Positions 7,617 through 15,760 of a stretch of DNA of 42,564 nucleotides are shown here, one piece after another. Every line of letters starts with the position of its first letter. Positions within the stretch are counted from its first letter, which is position 1. Source of the DNA: Sphingopyxis macrogoltabida (lineage in GTDB: Bacteria; Pseudomonadota; Alphaproteobacteria; Sphingomonadales; Sphingomonadaceae); contig QFPJ01000024.1 of assembly GCA_003241685.1 (NCBI GenBank), positions 1 through 42,564 of the forward strand, given 5' to 3'. The notes under the pieces were generated by a model that worked only from the letters and a program-made list of their open reading frames with translations, had not been told where the DNA came from and ran no database searches. A program made the translations under genes and the position numbers.

Positions 7617-8444
7617 ATGCGTATTGGAATCGTCGCACCTTCGACCCCTATATTGCCCGACGATGCCGAAGCGGTGCGCGCGCTCGCCAGCATCGGCTAC
7701 CCCCAAATCGAGTTGATCTTCGACGAGCAGTGTTTTGCGGTGCACGGCCATTTCGCGGGCGAGGACCGGCATCGCTTCGCCGCGCTGGTCGAGATGGCGA
7801 ACCGCCCCGACATCGACGCCATCTGGTTCGCGCGCGGCGGTTATGGCGCGTGCCGCATAGCGCAGGAGGCGGTGGCGGCGATGACCGACGCGGCGCGGGG
7901 CAAGGCCTTTCTCGGCTATTCGGATCAGGGCAATATATTGGCGTGCCTGTATCGCGAGGGATTCGACCATGTCGCCCATGGGCCGATGGTCGCCGATATT
8001 CGCCGCGACGATGGCGAGGCGGCGGTGCTGCGCGCGCTCGACTGGCTCGTCGCGCGCGACCCGGCGGCGTGCGAACCGGGACTGGAGCATGGCGCGCGCC
8101 ATGCGGCCTTCAACCTGATCACGCTGTCAATGCTGCTCGGCACCCCGCTCGAACCCGATCTGGCGGGGCATGTCCTGATCGTCGAGGAGGTCAGCGAATA
8201 TCTCTATGCCTTCGACCGCGCCTTCTTCCATGTCGCGACCAGCCTGGGTCCGCGCGGGCTGGCCGGGCTGCGGCTGGGCCGGGTCAGCGCGGTTCCCGAA
8301 AACGACCGGCCGTTCGGGATGGAGGCGGAGGAGATCGCCCGCGACTGGTGCGCGCGCACCGGCATCGCCTTCCTCGGCCGCGCCGACATCGGCCATGACG
8401 CGGCGAACCGGATCATTCCCTTCGGCTTGCATCGCGCGGGGTGA
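7617..8444 (+). CDS. ldcA: Muramoyltetrapeptide (LD-) carboxypeptidase
   Basis: A cytoplasmic serine peptidase of family S66 that removes the terminal D-Ala from recycled muropeptide tetrapeptides. The 275-residue product starts MRIGIVAPSTPI. It carries WFARGGYG (70-77), the nucleophile motif GYSDQG with Ser102, VEEVSEYLYAFDR with the probable catalytic Glu190, and IGHDAANRIIPFG with His260. These match the Ser-Glu-His set of the family. A TTG 12 nt upstream is in frame, but the ATG at 7617 gives the conserved N-terminus. It is divergent from the Mpl-like ligase and lies 45 nt before fabD, so it may be cotranscribed with fabD-fabG. Confidence 0.92.
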   Translation: MRIGIVAPSTPILPDDAEAVRALASIGYPQIELIFDEQCFAVHGHFAGEDRHRFAALVEMANRPDIDAIWFARGGYGACRIAQEAVAAMTDAARGKAFLGYSDQGNILACLYREGFDHVAHGPMVADIRRDDGEAAVLRALDWLVARDPAACEPGLEHGARHAAFNLITLSMLLGTPLEPDLAGHVLIVEEVSEYLYAFDRAFFHVATSLGPRGLAGLRLGRVSAVPENDRPFGMEAEEIARDWCARTGIAFLGRADIGHDAANRIIPFGLHRAG

Positions 8445-8489
8445 GCGAATAGGCGCGTTCGCCATTCATCATCACTGAGGGGACGCCAG

Positions 8490-9428
8490 ATGCGCGCATT
8501 CATCTTTCCGGGTCAGGGCAGCCAGTCGGTCGGCATGGGCAAGGCGCTGGCCGAGGCGTCGGCGACCGCGCGCGAGGTGTTTCAGGAAGTCGACGACGCG
8601 CTCGGCCAGAATCTGTTCAAACTGATGAGCGACGGGCCGGAGGATCAGCTCACGCTCACCGAGAACGCCCAGCCCGCGATCATGGCGAACGCCGTCGCGA
8701 CGCTGCGCGTGCTGGAGAAGGAGGGCGGCGTCACCCTGTCCGCCAAGGCCGATTATGTCGCGGGCCACAGCCTGGGTGAATATAGCGCGCTCTGCGCCGC
8801 GGGCGCCTTCGACCTCGCCACCACCGCACGGCTGCTCAAGACGCGCGGGCAGGCGATGCAGGCGGCGGTTCCCGTCGGCGTCGGCGCGATGGCGGCGCTG
8901 CTCGGCGCCGATGTCGAGACGGCGCAAAAGCTGGCCGACGCGGCGGCGGAAGGCGAGGTATGCACCGTCGCCAACGACAACGACCCGTCGCAGGTCGTGA
9001 TTTCGGGCCACAAGGGCGCGGTCGAGCGTGCCGTGGCGATGGTGAAAGATTTCGGGATCAAGCGCGGCGTGCTGCTGCCCGTATCGGCGCCTTTCCACTG
9101 CCCGCTGATGCAGCCGGCCGCCGACGCGATGGCCGAGGCGCTGGGCGCCAACCCGCCCGCCGCGCCGCTGGTTCCGGTGGTCGCGAACGTCACGGCCGCG
9201 CCGGTCAGCGACGCCGACACGATCCGCGACCTGCTCGTCGCCCAGGTAACGGGCCGCGTCCGCTGGCGCGAAAGCGTCGGCGCGATGGCGGAAATCGGCG
9301 TGGCGCACTTCGTCGAATTCGGCGGCAAGGTGCTGTCGCCGATGGTCAAACGCAGCGCATCGACCGACGTCGAAACGGTCAGCATCCTGTCGATGGACGA
9401 TATCGAATCCTTGCTGAAGACGATTTAA
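8490..9428 (+). CDS. fabD: Malonyl-CoA:ACP transacylase
   Basis: Moves malonyl from CoA to acyl carrier protein, supplying the extender unit for type II fatty acid synthesis. The 312-residue protein has FPGQGSQ (6-12), the nucleophile motif GHSLGEYSA with Ser94, and APFHCPLM with catalytic His203. Length is normal. AGGGGA lies just before the ATG. It is 25 nt upstream of fabG, and the pair forms the usual fab cluster core without the acpP and fabF genes that often follow; the next gene here is instead a small secreted protein. Confidence 0.97.
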   Translation: MRAFIFPGQGSQSVGMGKALAEASATAREVFQEVDDALGQNLFKLMSDGPEDQLTLTENAQPAIMANAVATLRVLEKEGGVTLSAKADYVAGHSLGEYSALCAAGAFDLATTARLLKTRGQAMQAAVPVGVGAMAALLGADVETAQKLADAAAEGEVCTVANDNDPSQVVISGHKGAVERAVAMVKDFGIKRGVLLPVSAPFHCPLMQPAADAMAEALGANPPAAPLVPVVANVTAAPVSDADTIRDLLVAQVTGRVRWRESVGAMAEIGVAHFVEFGGKVLSPMVKRSASTDVETVSILSMDDIESLLKTI

Positions 9429-9453
9429 ACTCTCAGGATTTCAGGAGAATAAT

Positions 9454-10200
9454 ATGTTCGATCTCACCGGCATGACCGCCCTCGTTACCGGCGCCAGCGG
9501 CGGCATCGGGTCGGCGATCGCGCAGGCGCTCGCGGCGCAGGGTGCGCGGCTGGCCGTGTCGGGGTCCAATCCCGACAAGCTTAACGCTTTTCTGGCCACG
9601 CTGGGGGACCAGGGTCATGTCGCGCTGCCCTGCGATCTGGGCGATGCGGCGGCAGTCGATGCGCTGGTGCCCGCCGCGGTCGAGGCGCTGGGCGGCAAGC
9701 TCGACATCCTCGTCAACAACGCGGGGGTCACGCGCGACAATCTGATCCTGCGGATGAAGGACGACGAATGGTCCGACGTCATCCGCATCAACCTGGAGGC
9801 GAATTTCCGCCTCTGCCGCGCCGCCGCCAAGCCGATGATGAAGGCGCGTTTCGGCCGCATCATCTCGATCACCAGCGTCGTCGGCGCGACGGGCAACCCG
9901 GGGCAGGCCAATTATGCGGCGTCGAAGGCGGGCGTCACCGGCATGACCAAGGCGCTGGCGCAGGAACTGGCGAGCCGTGGCGTGACCGTGAACTGCGTCG
10001 CGCCGGGCTTTATCGCGACCGCGATGACCGCCGACCTGCCCGACGCGCAGAAGGAGGCGCTCAATCAGCGCATTCCGGCTGGCCGCATGGGCGAGGGAGG
10101 CGATATCGCCGCCGCCGTCGTCTATCTGGCCTCGCAGGAAGCGGGCTATGTCACCGGACAGACCTTGCATGTGAACGGCGGCATGGCCATGCTGTCCTGA
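9454..10200 (+). CDS. fabG: 3-oxoacyl-[ACP] reductase
   Basis: NADPH-dependent reduction of 3-ketoacyl-ACP in fatty acid elongation. The 248-residue classical short-chain dehydrogenase has the nucleotide motif TGASGGIG (12-19), NNAG (88-91) and the catalytic set Ser141, Tyr154 and Lys158 in YAASK, with IATAMT after GF. Positions match FabG of E. coli with a 3-residue offset. A CAGGAG ribosome-binding site precedes the ATG. FabG rather than a general SDR is indicated by direct linkage to fabD. Confidence 0.96.
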   Translation: MFDLTGMTALVTGASGGIGSAIAQALAAQGARLAVSGSNPDKLNAFLATLGDQGHVALPCDLGDAAAVDALVPAAVEALGGKLDILVNNAGVTRDNLILRMKDDEWSDVIRINLEANFRLCRAAAKPMMKARFGRIISITSVVGATGNPGQANYAASKAGVTGMTKALAQELASRGVTVNCVAPGFIATAMTADLPDAQKEALNQRIPAGRMGEGGDIAAAVVYLASQEAGYVTGQTLHVNGGMAMLS

Positions 10201-10234
10201 CGGGCGATTGGCGCGAGCGCGGAAGGACGGAATT

Positions 10235-10777
10235 TTGCGGAACAAATCTTTGATGGCGGCGGCCGTGCTGATGGCGGCAGCGACGCCGGGTGCCGCGTCG
10301 GCACAGGAGAGCGCCCAGCGCGATTGCGTCGTCAACGATTCACCCCCGGCGCTTCGCGCGTCGCTCGGCGGCGCGATGACCGGCGACGGCGACGAAGCGT
10401 CGCGCAACGCGCTTTTTCAGCAGCTCTCCGCGGTCGTCGATGCCTGTGTGACGCGCCACGGAATCGGCGCGGACCACAAGGGCGATTATTTCGACTACAG
10501 CCTCGCGCGTATTTCGCGCGAATGGCTGATCACCGATCTTGCGGCTGCGAATATGTCGAACGCGCCGGTCGATCAGGCGATGGATTTCGGCCCCACCGGC
10601 GCCAATCCCGATCTGTCGGCGGACATGACCGAAGATCAGATCGGCACGATCGTTCAGGCCTATATCGACAGCGGCGTCGATATCGAGGCGGTCGACGAGA
10701 CGGTATGGGAAAAGGTCGGCGCCTATGCCGCCGCGACCTCCATCTACTGGAACAAAGGCAAGCTGCTGCCCTTCTGA
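10235..10777 (+). CDS. Small secreted protein of unknown function
   Basis: I do not recognise this family. From a TTG start at 10235 the product has 180 residues, with a signal peptide (RNKSLMAAAVLMAAATPGAASA) and a predicted cut before QESAQRD. The TTG is chosen because GGAAGGACGG lies 5 nt upstream and the resulting n-region is basic; an in-frame TTG at 10208 would give an atypical leader, and an ATG at 10250 would lose the basic residues. The mature part is acidic and probably helical, with two Cys (in RDCVVND and VDACVTRH) that may form a disulfide in the periplasm. It follows fabG by 34 nt and is probably cotranscribed, but a link to fatty acid synthesis is not evident. Confidence 0.7.
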   Translation: MRNKSLMAAAVLMAAATPGAASAQESAQRDCVVNDSPPALRASLGGAMTGDGDEASRNALFQQLSAVVDACVTRHGIGADHKGDYFDYSLARISREWLITDLAAANMSNAPVDQAMDFGPTGANPDLSADMTEDQIGTIVQAYIDSGVDIEAVDETVWEKVGAYAAATSIYWNKGKLLPF

Positions 10778-10822
10778 CGGCCTTGAAGGGCGTGGCGGCG
10801 AAGGCGTTCGAGACTGTTCGCC

Positions 10823-12958
10823 TTAAAAGCTGGCGCGTGCGGTCAGGCGGATGTCGCGGCCGGCGAGCGGGACATAATCCTTGGTGAAGCTGGCGTGGCG
10901 CCGGGCATCGACGTCGAAGATATTGTTCGCGGCGAGGCTCAGCGTCAGGTTCCGGCTGTCGGGCAGCGGGCGCCAGCTCAGCGAGGCATTGACCAGCGTG
11001 AAACTGTCGGTCGGTGTTTCGAACTGTGCGACGCGGAACTGGTCGTCGGTCCATTCGACCTCCACCCGCGCGTCAAGCCGGTCGCCCTGCGCCTCGATGC
11101 CGCCCAGCACACGCAGCGGGGGGATGCGCGGCACGTTGCGGTCGGCGCCGCCGCCCTTGATCGTCGCGCGCGTCATGTCGGCGGTCAGGTCGCTGACGAT
11201 GTTGAAGCCGCCGACCTGCGCCAGCCGGGCGCTTGCCTCGGCCTCGAAACCCCAGACGCGGGCATCGCGCTGAAAATACTGAAAGATGGGCAGTCCATCC
11301 TCTTCGTCGCCGGTCGCGGCCGAATAGATGAAGTCGTCGAACCAGTTGGAATAGCCGGTCAGCGACAGGTCGAAGCCGTCGGACTTGAACTTGAGCGAGG
11401 CTTCCGCCCCCCAGCTCGCTTCGCGCTTCAACGCCGGATCGCCGACCTCGAACGACTGGGTCGCGATATGCGGGCCGTTGGAGAAGAGCTCTTCGGCCGA
11501 CGGCGCGCGTACCGCTCGCGCCACCGAGACGCCGAAGCGTGTCCCCTGCGCTACGTCATAGGTCGCGCCGAGCGCGCCGGAAAAAGTGTCGAAATTGCGC
11601 GACACGCCCAGCACCGGCGCGCGCACGTCGGTCTTTTCGTAGCGTGCGGCGGCTTCCAGGCCCAGCGGACCCGCGTGCCATTCCTGCAGCGTGAACAGGG
11701 CGAACTGGTCGGTCAGGTTGCGCGGCACAAAGGCTTCGGCCCCCACCGCGTCGAAATTGCGGTGCGCGAACTGGACGCCGCTGGCGCCGCGCCAGCCGCC
11801 GCGGTCGTTCTGCGCCAGCTCCAGCCGGCCCTCGATACCCTTGTTGTAAAAGACGGTGCCGACCTCGTCGCCTTCGAACTCGGTATGCTCATAATCGGCG
11901 AAACCGGCGCGCAGGCGCAGCTTGTCGAAAAAGCCGTCGCCCATTTCCACCTCGCCGCGCAGGTCCGCGCGCCATTGCTTCAGGCCGATGGTGACGGGGC
12001 CTTCGCCATGCTCATGGCCATGATCGTCCCCGTCATGATCCGCTTCCTCACCATGGGCATGTTCGGTGCCGGGACGGCTGGGCACGCCGTAATTGCTGTC
12101 GAAATAGCTCACTGAAATGCCGAGCTGGCCACCGTCGTTGATCAGCGCCAGGCCGCCCGCCGCGGTCCAGGTCTCGCTGGCGGTGTTGGGAATCTTGCCC
12201 CGGCTGTTCGCCTGCGCGGTCAGGTCTGCCGCCTCGTCGTCATGGCCTTCCTCGGCTTCATGTTCGGCCAGGTGGAGCAGGTCGCCGCGCAGGCCGGGGG
12301 CATAGACGAAGCCGCCGGAGCGGGCATCGCCCGTCTTGCGCCAGCTTCCGTCGATATGCGCGACGATCTGCGGGCTCAGCGCGACGTCGATCGACGCGCC
12401 GGCGTTGCGGTCGTTCGCGGCCGTGGCATAGCCGCCGATTGCGTCGATATGGACATGGTCGGCGGGCACCGCGCGCGGAATACGGCGGTCGAACAGGTTG
12501 ACCGCGCCGCCGATCGCCTGACTGCCGAACAGCAGCACCGCGGGACCGCGCAGGATTTCGACGCGCTCGACGGTCAGCGGATCGATGGTCACGGCATGGT
12601 CGGCGGAGGTGTTCGACACGTCGATCGACCCGATGCCGTCGGTCAGCACGCGGACGCGCTCGCCCGAAAAGCCGCGCAGCACCGGACGCGAGGCGCCGGG
12701 GGCGAAGCTGGTGGCCGAAACCCCCGCCTGCCGCGTCAGCGTGTCGCCGATCTGCCCGCGCAGGTCGCGCGCCAGCTCGTCGCCTTCGACCACCGACACA
12801 TTGCCCAATATGTCGAGGCTGCGGACATAGGGTGCGGTGACGACGATCGGTCCGGCGCCGTGCACATCGTCCGCGTCGCTGCTATCGCGCTCCTGGGCGA
12901 AGGCGGGGGACGACAGCAGCAGGGCCAGGGCGGAACCGGCGGAACAAAGCAGACGCAT
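10823..12958 (-). CDS. ZnuD-like TonB-dependent receptor with His-rich loops
   Basis: A 711-residue outer-membrane receptor. It has a signal peptide (MRLLCSAGSALALLLSSPAFA), a TonB-box-like GPIVVTAPYV, a plug with ERVEILRGPAVLLFGSQAIGGAVN and a barrel ending in RLTARASF. Two extracellular-loop-like stretches are rich in His, Asp and Glu: HLAEHEAEEGHDDEAAD and, further on, EHAHGEEADHDGDDHGHEHG. Such loops mark the ZnuD group of zinc (or other divalent metal) receptors; heme or copper is possible. The open frame extends far upstream, but the ATG at 12958 gives the signal peptide and has AGGA upstream. A Zur/Fur-type palindrome lies about 45 nt before the start. It converges on the small secreted gene at 10235. 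Confidence 0.88.
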   Translation of the reverse strand: MRLLCSAGSALALLLSSPAFAQERDSSDADDVHGAGPIVVTAPYVRSLDILGNVSVVEGDELARDLRGQIGDTLTRQAGVSATSFAPGASRPVLRGFSGERVRVLTDGIGSIDVSNTSADHAVTIDPLTVERVEILRGPAVLLFGSQAIGGAVNLFDRRIPRAVPADHVHIDAIGGYATAANDRNAGASIDVALSPQIVAHIDGSWRKTGDARSGGFVYAPGLRGDLLHLAEHEAEEGHDDEAADLTAQANSRGKIPNTASETWTAAGGLALINDGGQLGISVSYFDSNYGVPSRPGTEHAHGEEADHDGDDHGHEHGEGPVTIGLKQWRADLRGEVEMGDGFFDKLRLRAGFADYEHTEFEGDEVGTVFYNKGIEGRLELAQNDRGGWRGASGVQFAHRNFDAVGAEAFVPRNLTDQFALFTLQEWHAGPLGLEAAARYEKTDVRAPVLGVSRNFDTFSGALGATYDVAQGTRFGVSVARAVRAPSAEELFSNGPHIATQSFEVGDPALKREASWGAEASLKFKSDGFDLSLTGYSNWFDDFIYSAATGDEEDGLPIFQYFQRDARVWGFEAEASARLAQVGGFNIVSDLTADMTRATIKGGGADRNVPRIPPLRVLGGIEAQGDRLDARVEVEWTDDQFRVAQFETPTDSFTLVNASLSWRPLPDSRNLTLSLAANNIFDVDARRHASFTKDYVPLAGRDIRLTARASF

Positions 12959-13002
12959 CGGGGAGAATTCCTGTTCGTGAATCAAAGACCCGGCGTCAGT
13001 AA

Positions 13003-13017
13003 TGATATACTGTAACA
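13003..13017 (-). promoter_or_regulatory. Candidate Zur (Fur-family) operator
   Basis: TGATATACTGTAACA on the plus strand reads TGTTACAGTATATCA on the minus strand, a 7-1-7 inverted repeat with 5 of 7 paired positions. It differs at two positions from TGTTATA-N-TATAACA, the general form I recall for alphaproteobacterial Zur sites. It lies 45 nt before the His-rich receptor gene in an AT-rich island of a GC-rich region. The receptor's likely zinc role and the position favour Zur, but the regulator is inferred. Confidence 0.5.
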
Positions 13018-13151
13018 ATGACAAGCCCTGCCGGATCGCCCGGCCGCCGTTCGTCGGGCGGAAATGACCGTCCGTCGACGAAGGAGCGACTTGGCCCGGG
13101 CCAAGCGAAGCTGTCTTGCGGCCGGTTCCGGCGCGCCCTAGATCATGCCGC

Positions 13152-14129
13152 ATGACCATTGCGCAAAACAGTCTTGAGCTTGTCGGCAACACGCCGCTCG
13201 TCCTGCTGCGCGGCCCCAGCGAGGAAACGGGCTGCGAAATCTGGGGCAAGTGCGAATATGCCAATCCCGGCGGATCGGTGAAAGACCGCGCCGCGCTTTA
13301 TATCGTCCGCGATGCGGAGGAAAACGGCAGTCTGCGTCCCGGCGGCACCATCGTCGAGGGGACGGCGGGCAACACCGGCATCGGCCTCGCGCTGGTCGGC
13401 AATGCACTGGGGTATAAAACGATCATCGTCATGCCCGACAATCAGAGCGCGGAAAAAATGGCGACGATCCGCGCGCTGGGCGCCGAACTGGTGCTGGTGC
13501 CGCCCGCGCCCTTTGCCAACCCGGGCCATTTCGTCCACACCTCGCGCCGGATCGCCGAAGAGACGGAAAATGCGATCTGGGCGAACCAGTTCGACAATAT
13601 CGCCAACCGCAAGGCGCATATCTTCGGCACCGCCGAGGAAATCTGGCAGCAGATGGACGGGCGCATCGACGGTTTCACCTGCGCCGCCGGCACCGGCGGG
13701 ACCATTGCGGGCACCGGCCTGGGGCTGAAGGCGAAGGACGAGGCGATCACGATCGCGCTGACCGATCCGCACGGCGCCGGCCTTTATAATTATTACAAGC
13801 ATGGCGAGTTGAAGGCCGAAGGGTCGAGCGTCGCCGAAGGCATCGGCCAGAACCGCATCACCGGCAATCTCGACGGCGCGCCGATCGATACGCAGTTCCG
13901 CATTTCCGACGCCGAGGGGCTGGCGGTCGTCCGCCGCCTGCTGGACGAGGAGGGGCTGTGCCTGGGCCTGTCGTCGGGAATCAACGTGGCGGGCGCGATG
14001 GCGCTGGCGCGCGAACTGGGTCCGGGCAAGCGCATTGCAACGATCCTGTGCGACAGCGGGTTTCGCTATCTGTCGACGCTGTTCAATCCCGAATGGCTGG
14101 CAGCCAAGAATCTGGCGGAGGCAGGCTGA
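13152..14129 (+). CDS. cysK: Cysteine synthase (O-acetylserine sulfhydrylase)
   Basis: PLP enzyme that makes L-cysteine from O-acetylserine and sulfide. The 325-residue product has VGNTPLVLL (11-19), the PLP lysine in NPGGSVKDRAA (Lys44), the substrate loop EGTAGNTGIGLA, the phosphate loop AGTGGTIAGTG and LSSGINVAGA near the C-terminus. All are typical of CysK/CysM fold-type II enzymes. The frame is open further upstream, but homologous proteins begin near MTIAQNSLELVG; the ribosome-binding site is weak. Its stop overlaps the next start (TGATG), tying it to two membrane proteins of unknown role. Cystathionine beta-synthase-like activity cannot be excluded by eye. Confidence 0.92.
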   Translation: MTIAQNSLELVGNTPLVLLRGPSEETGCEIWGKCEYANPGGSVKDRAALYIVRDAEENGSLRPGGTIVEGTAGNTGIGLALVGNALGYKTIIVMPDNQSAEKMATIRALGAELVLVPPAPFANPGHFVHTSRRIAEETENAIWANQFDNIANRKAHIFGTAEEIWQQMDGRIDGFTCAAGTGGTIAGTGLGLKAKDEAITIALTDPHGAGLYNYYKHGELKAEGSSVAEGIGQNRITGNLDGAPIDTQFRISDAEGLAVVRRLLDEEGLCLGLSSGINVAGAMALARELGPGKRIATILCDSGFRYLSTLFNPEWLAAKNLAEAG

Positions 14130-14497
14130 TGCCGACGAATATCCCCAGCGTCCCCGTGGCCGCACCGCCCCCGGCCGAGGCGCATGACACGATGCGGCGC
14201 CTGCAGATCGGCGTCGCGGGCGTGCTGACCGTCCTGCTGCTGGTCGGCATGGCGGGCCTGATCGGCGACCGCGCGCGCGAGAATGCGGCGCAGGACGTGG
14301 CGGCGACCGATGTCGTCAAAATGCCCGGAGCCGAACCGAAGGCGGCCAGCGCGCCGCTGGAGGAACTGGGCGTGCAGCCGGTGTCGAAGGATCAGAATCT
14401 GCCCACGTCGGTCAAGGTGCCGCAGACGCCTTCGACGACCGTGCCCGACCTCGAACCCGATCCCGAACTCGAACGCGCGCGCCAATCGGCGCAGTGA
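14129..14497 (+). CDS. Small single-pass membrane protein, unknown function
   Basis: A 122-residue protein I do not recognise. A short Pro/Ala-rich cytoplasmic leader is followed by one hydrophobic segment at about 27-46 (IGVAGVLTVLLLVGMAGLIG) and a Pro/Glu/Asp-rich tail predicted to be disordered and probably periplasmic (ends PDLEPDPELERARQSAQ). The start overlaps the cysteine synthase stop by one base (TGATG), and its own stop overlaps the next start as GTGA. It is therefore the middle gene of a tightly coupled three-gene unit and probably acts with the following polytopic protein. Confidence 0.75.
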   Translation: MPTNIPSVPVAAPPPAEAHDTMRRLQIGVAGVLTVLLLVGMAGLIGDRARENAAQDVAATDVVKMPGAEPKAASAPLEELGVQPVSKDQNLPTSVKVPQTPSTTVPDLEPDPELERARQSAQ

Positions 14498-15660
14498 CCG
14501 CCGCCCAGCGTTCGCGCGCCGCGCGCATCGTCGCGGTCGCCCTGTCGGTCCTGCTGCTCGCGGCGACGCTCGGCGGGCAGACGCTGCTCGGCCGCATCGA
14601 TCCTGCGCTGGCCTTGCCCGTGCTGATCCCGCCCTTTCTGCTGCTGGCATGGTGGATGCGCGACGCGACGGCGCGGGACAGGCGACGCGCGCCGGCGGCC
14701 GTTCTGCTCCTGCTGATCGTGGGGCAGGGCGCGCTGGCGCTGCTGTTGGCGCATCGTCTGCCGGTGGCGCAGCTTGCGGCGGTGGCGGTCGCGGGCGCGC
14801 TCGCTGCCGTTCTGGCCGGTCTCGTGGTCCGCCTGCCCGTCCGGCGCTTCGGGCAGGCAGGCGCGGCGCTGCTGCTCGCGCTGCTGTGGTTCGGCGCGGC
14901 GCATGGCGTGCTCGCATGGCTCTATCGGCCGCCCGTCGCGCCGCCCGGCGCGCCTGCCGCGACGATGCTCACAGGGCTGCCGCTCAGGTGGGGCGGGGGC
15001 GGCGATATCGCGGCGATGATCGCCGACGGCGCCGCCGACGATCCGGCGCTCGCCCGTCTGGAGGCGATGGGGCCGGTCGAACTGGTCGACAGTCTGGCGG
15101 ACCCTATGCCCGCGTCCGACGCGGCGCTGCTGATCGCACATCCGCGCGCGCTCGCGCCGCGCGATCTGGTGGCGCTCGATGCGTTCGTGCGCGGCGGCGG
15201 GCGGGCGGTGATCCTGGCCGACGCCTTGTCGGGATGGCCGTCGCCGCATCCGCTGGGCGATCCGCGCAATCCGCCGGTGACGAGCCTGCTGACGCCGCTG
15301 TTCGATCATTGGGGCATCACGCTGGGCGCCGCCCCGGCATCCGAAACCGCGCCGCTTGCCGTCGATGTGGCGGGTGCGCGCCTGATGCTGTTCAGCGCGG
15401 GGCGGTTCGACCGCCTGCCGCCGGCGTGCCGCGGCTGGGGCGATGCGCGCGTCCTGCGCTGTCGGGTGGGGCAGGGGACGGCGTGGATCGTCGGCGATGC
15501 CGATCTCCTCTTCACGCCGCTCTGGCGCCCGCCGCTGCCCTGGGCGCATCATCTGCGCCGCTCCGACGCGATGGACTGGCTGGGCGAACGCCTGTGGGGC
15601 CCGCCCGCGACGGCCGGTCCGCGGTTCGCGCCGGTGTGGATCGCCGTCGGCGGTCACTGA
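14494..15660 (+). CDS. Polytopic membrane protein with a C-terminal GldG/DUF4350-like domain
   Basis: A 388-residue protein starting at GTG (GTGA overlap with the gene before). About five hydrophobic segments lie in residues 10-145, followed by a soluble part (about 150-388). That part contains DAALLIAHPRALAPRDLVALDAFVRGGGRAVILADALSGWP, read here in pieces: a strand, then PRALAPRDL, then the GGGRAVILAD strand. This layout resembles the ABC-transporter auxiliary GldG-type or DUF4350 domains, which look like class I glutamine amidotransferase folds without catalysis. The assignment is by eye and weak. No ATPase partner is adjacent, unlike the usual gliding/ABC loci. It is the last gene before the dcw cluster. 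Confidence 0.6.
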   Translation: MTAAQRSRAARIVAVALSVLLLAATLGGQTLLGRIDPALALPVLIPPFLLLAWWMRDATARDRRRAPAAVLLLLIVGQGALALLLAHRLPVAQLAAVAVAGALAAVLAGLVVRLPVRRFGQAGAALLLALLWFGAAHGVLAWLYRPPVAPPGAPAATMLTGLPLRWGGGGDIAAMIADGAADDPALARLEAMGPVELVDSLADPMPASDAALLIAHPRALAPRDLVALDAFVRGGGRAVILADALSGWPSPHPLGDPRNPPVTSLLTPLFDHWGITLGAAPASETAPLAVDVAGARLMLFSAGRFDRLPPACRGWGDARVLRCRVGQGTAWIVGDADLLFTPLWRPPLPWAHHLRRSDAMDWLGERLWGPPATAGPRFAPVWIAVGGH

Positions 15661-15696
15661 GCCCGTCGTTTTCCCATTCTGCCGGACCCTCGCCAC

Positions 15697-15726
15697 CCCG
15701 ATCGCGGCGATCGGGCCCATTTTCTA
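15697..15726 (+). terminator. Possible terminator after the cysteine synthase unit
   Basis: CCCGATCG (15697-15704) pairs perfectly with CGATCGGG (15708-15715) around CGG, and is followed by CCCATTTTCTAT. The T-run is short and offset, so the efficiency is doubtful. It separates the preceding three-gene unit from the dcw regulatory region. Confidence 0.5.
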
Positions 15727-15760
15727 TGGGCGTTTCATCGCATTTTTGCCTTTTGGGGCA

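Noticed and set aside
5075..8398. A 1107-codon plus-strand open frame
   Set aside because: It crosses rplI, rpsR, rpsF, the ligase and most of ldcA in other frames. Each of those has clear family motifs, so the long frame is a GC artefact.
10801..10824. A terminator between the convergent genes at 10777 and 10823
   Set aside because: AAGGCG and CGCCTT can pair, but the stem is 6 bp with a 12-nt loop, overlaps a stop codon and lacks a T-run on either strand.
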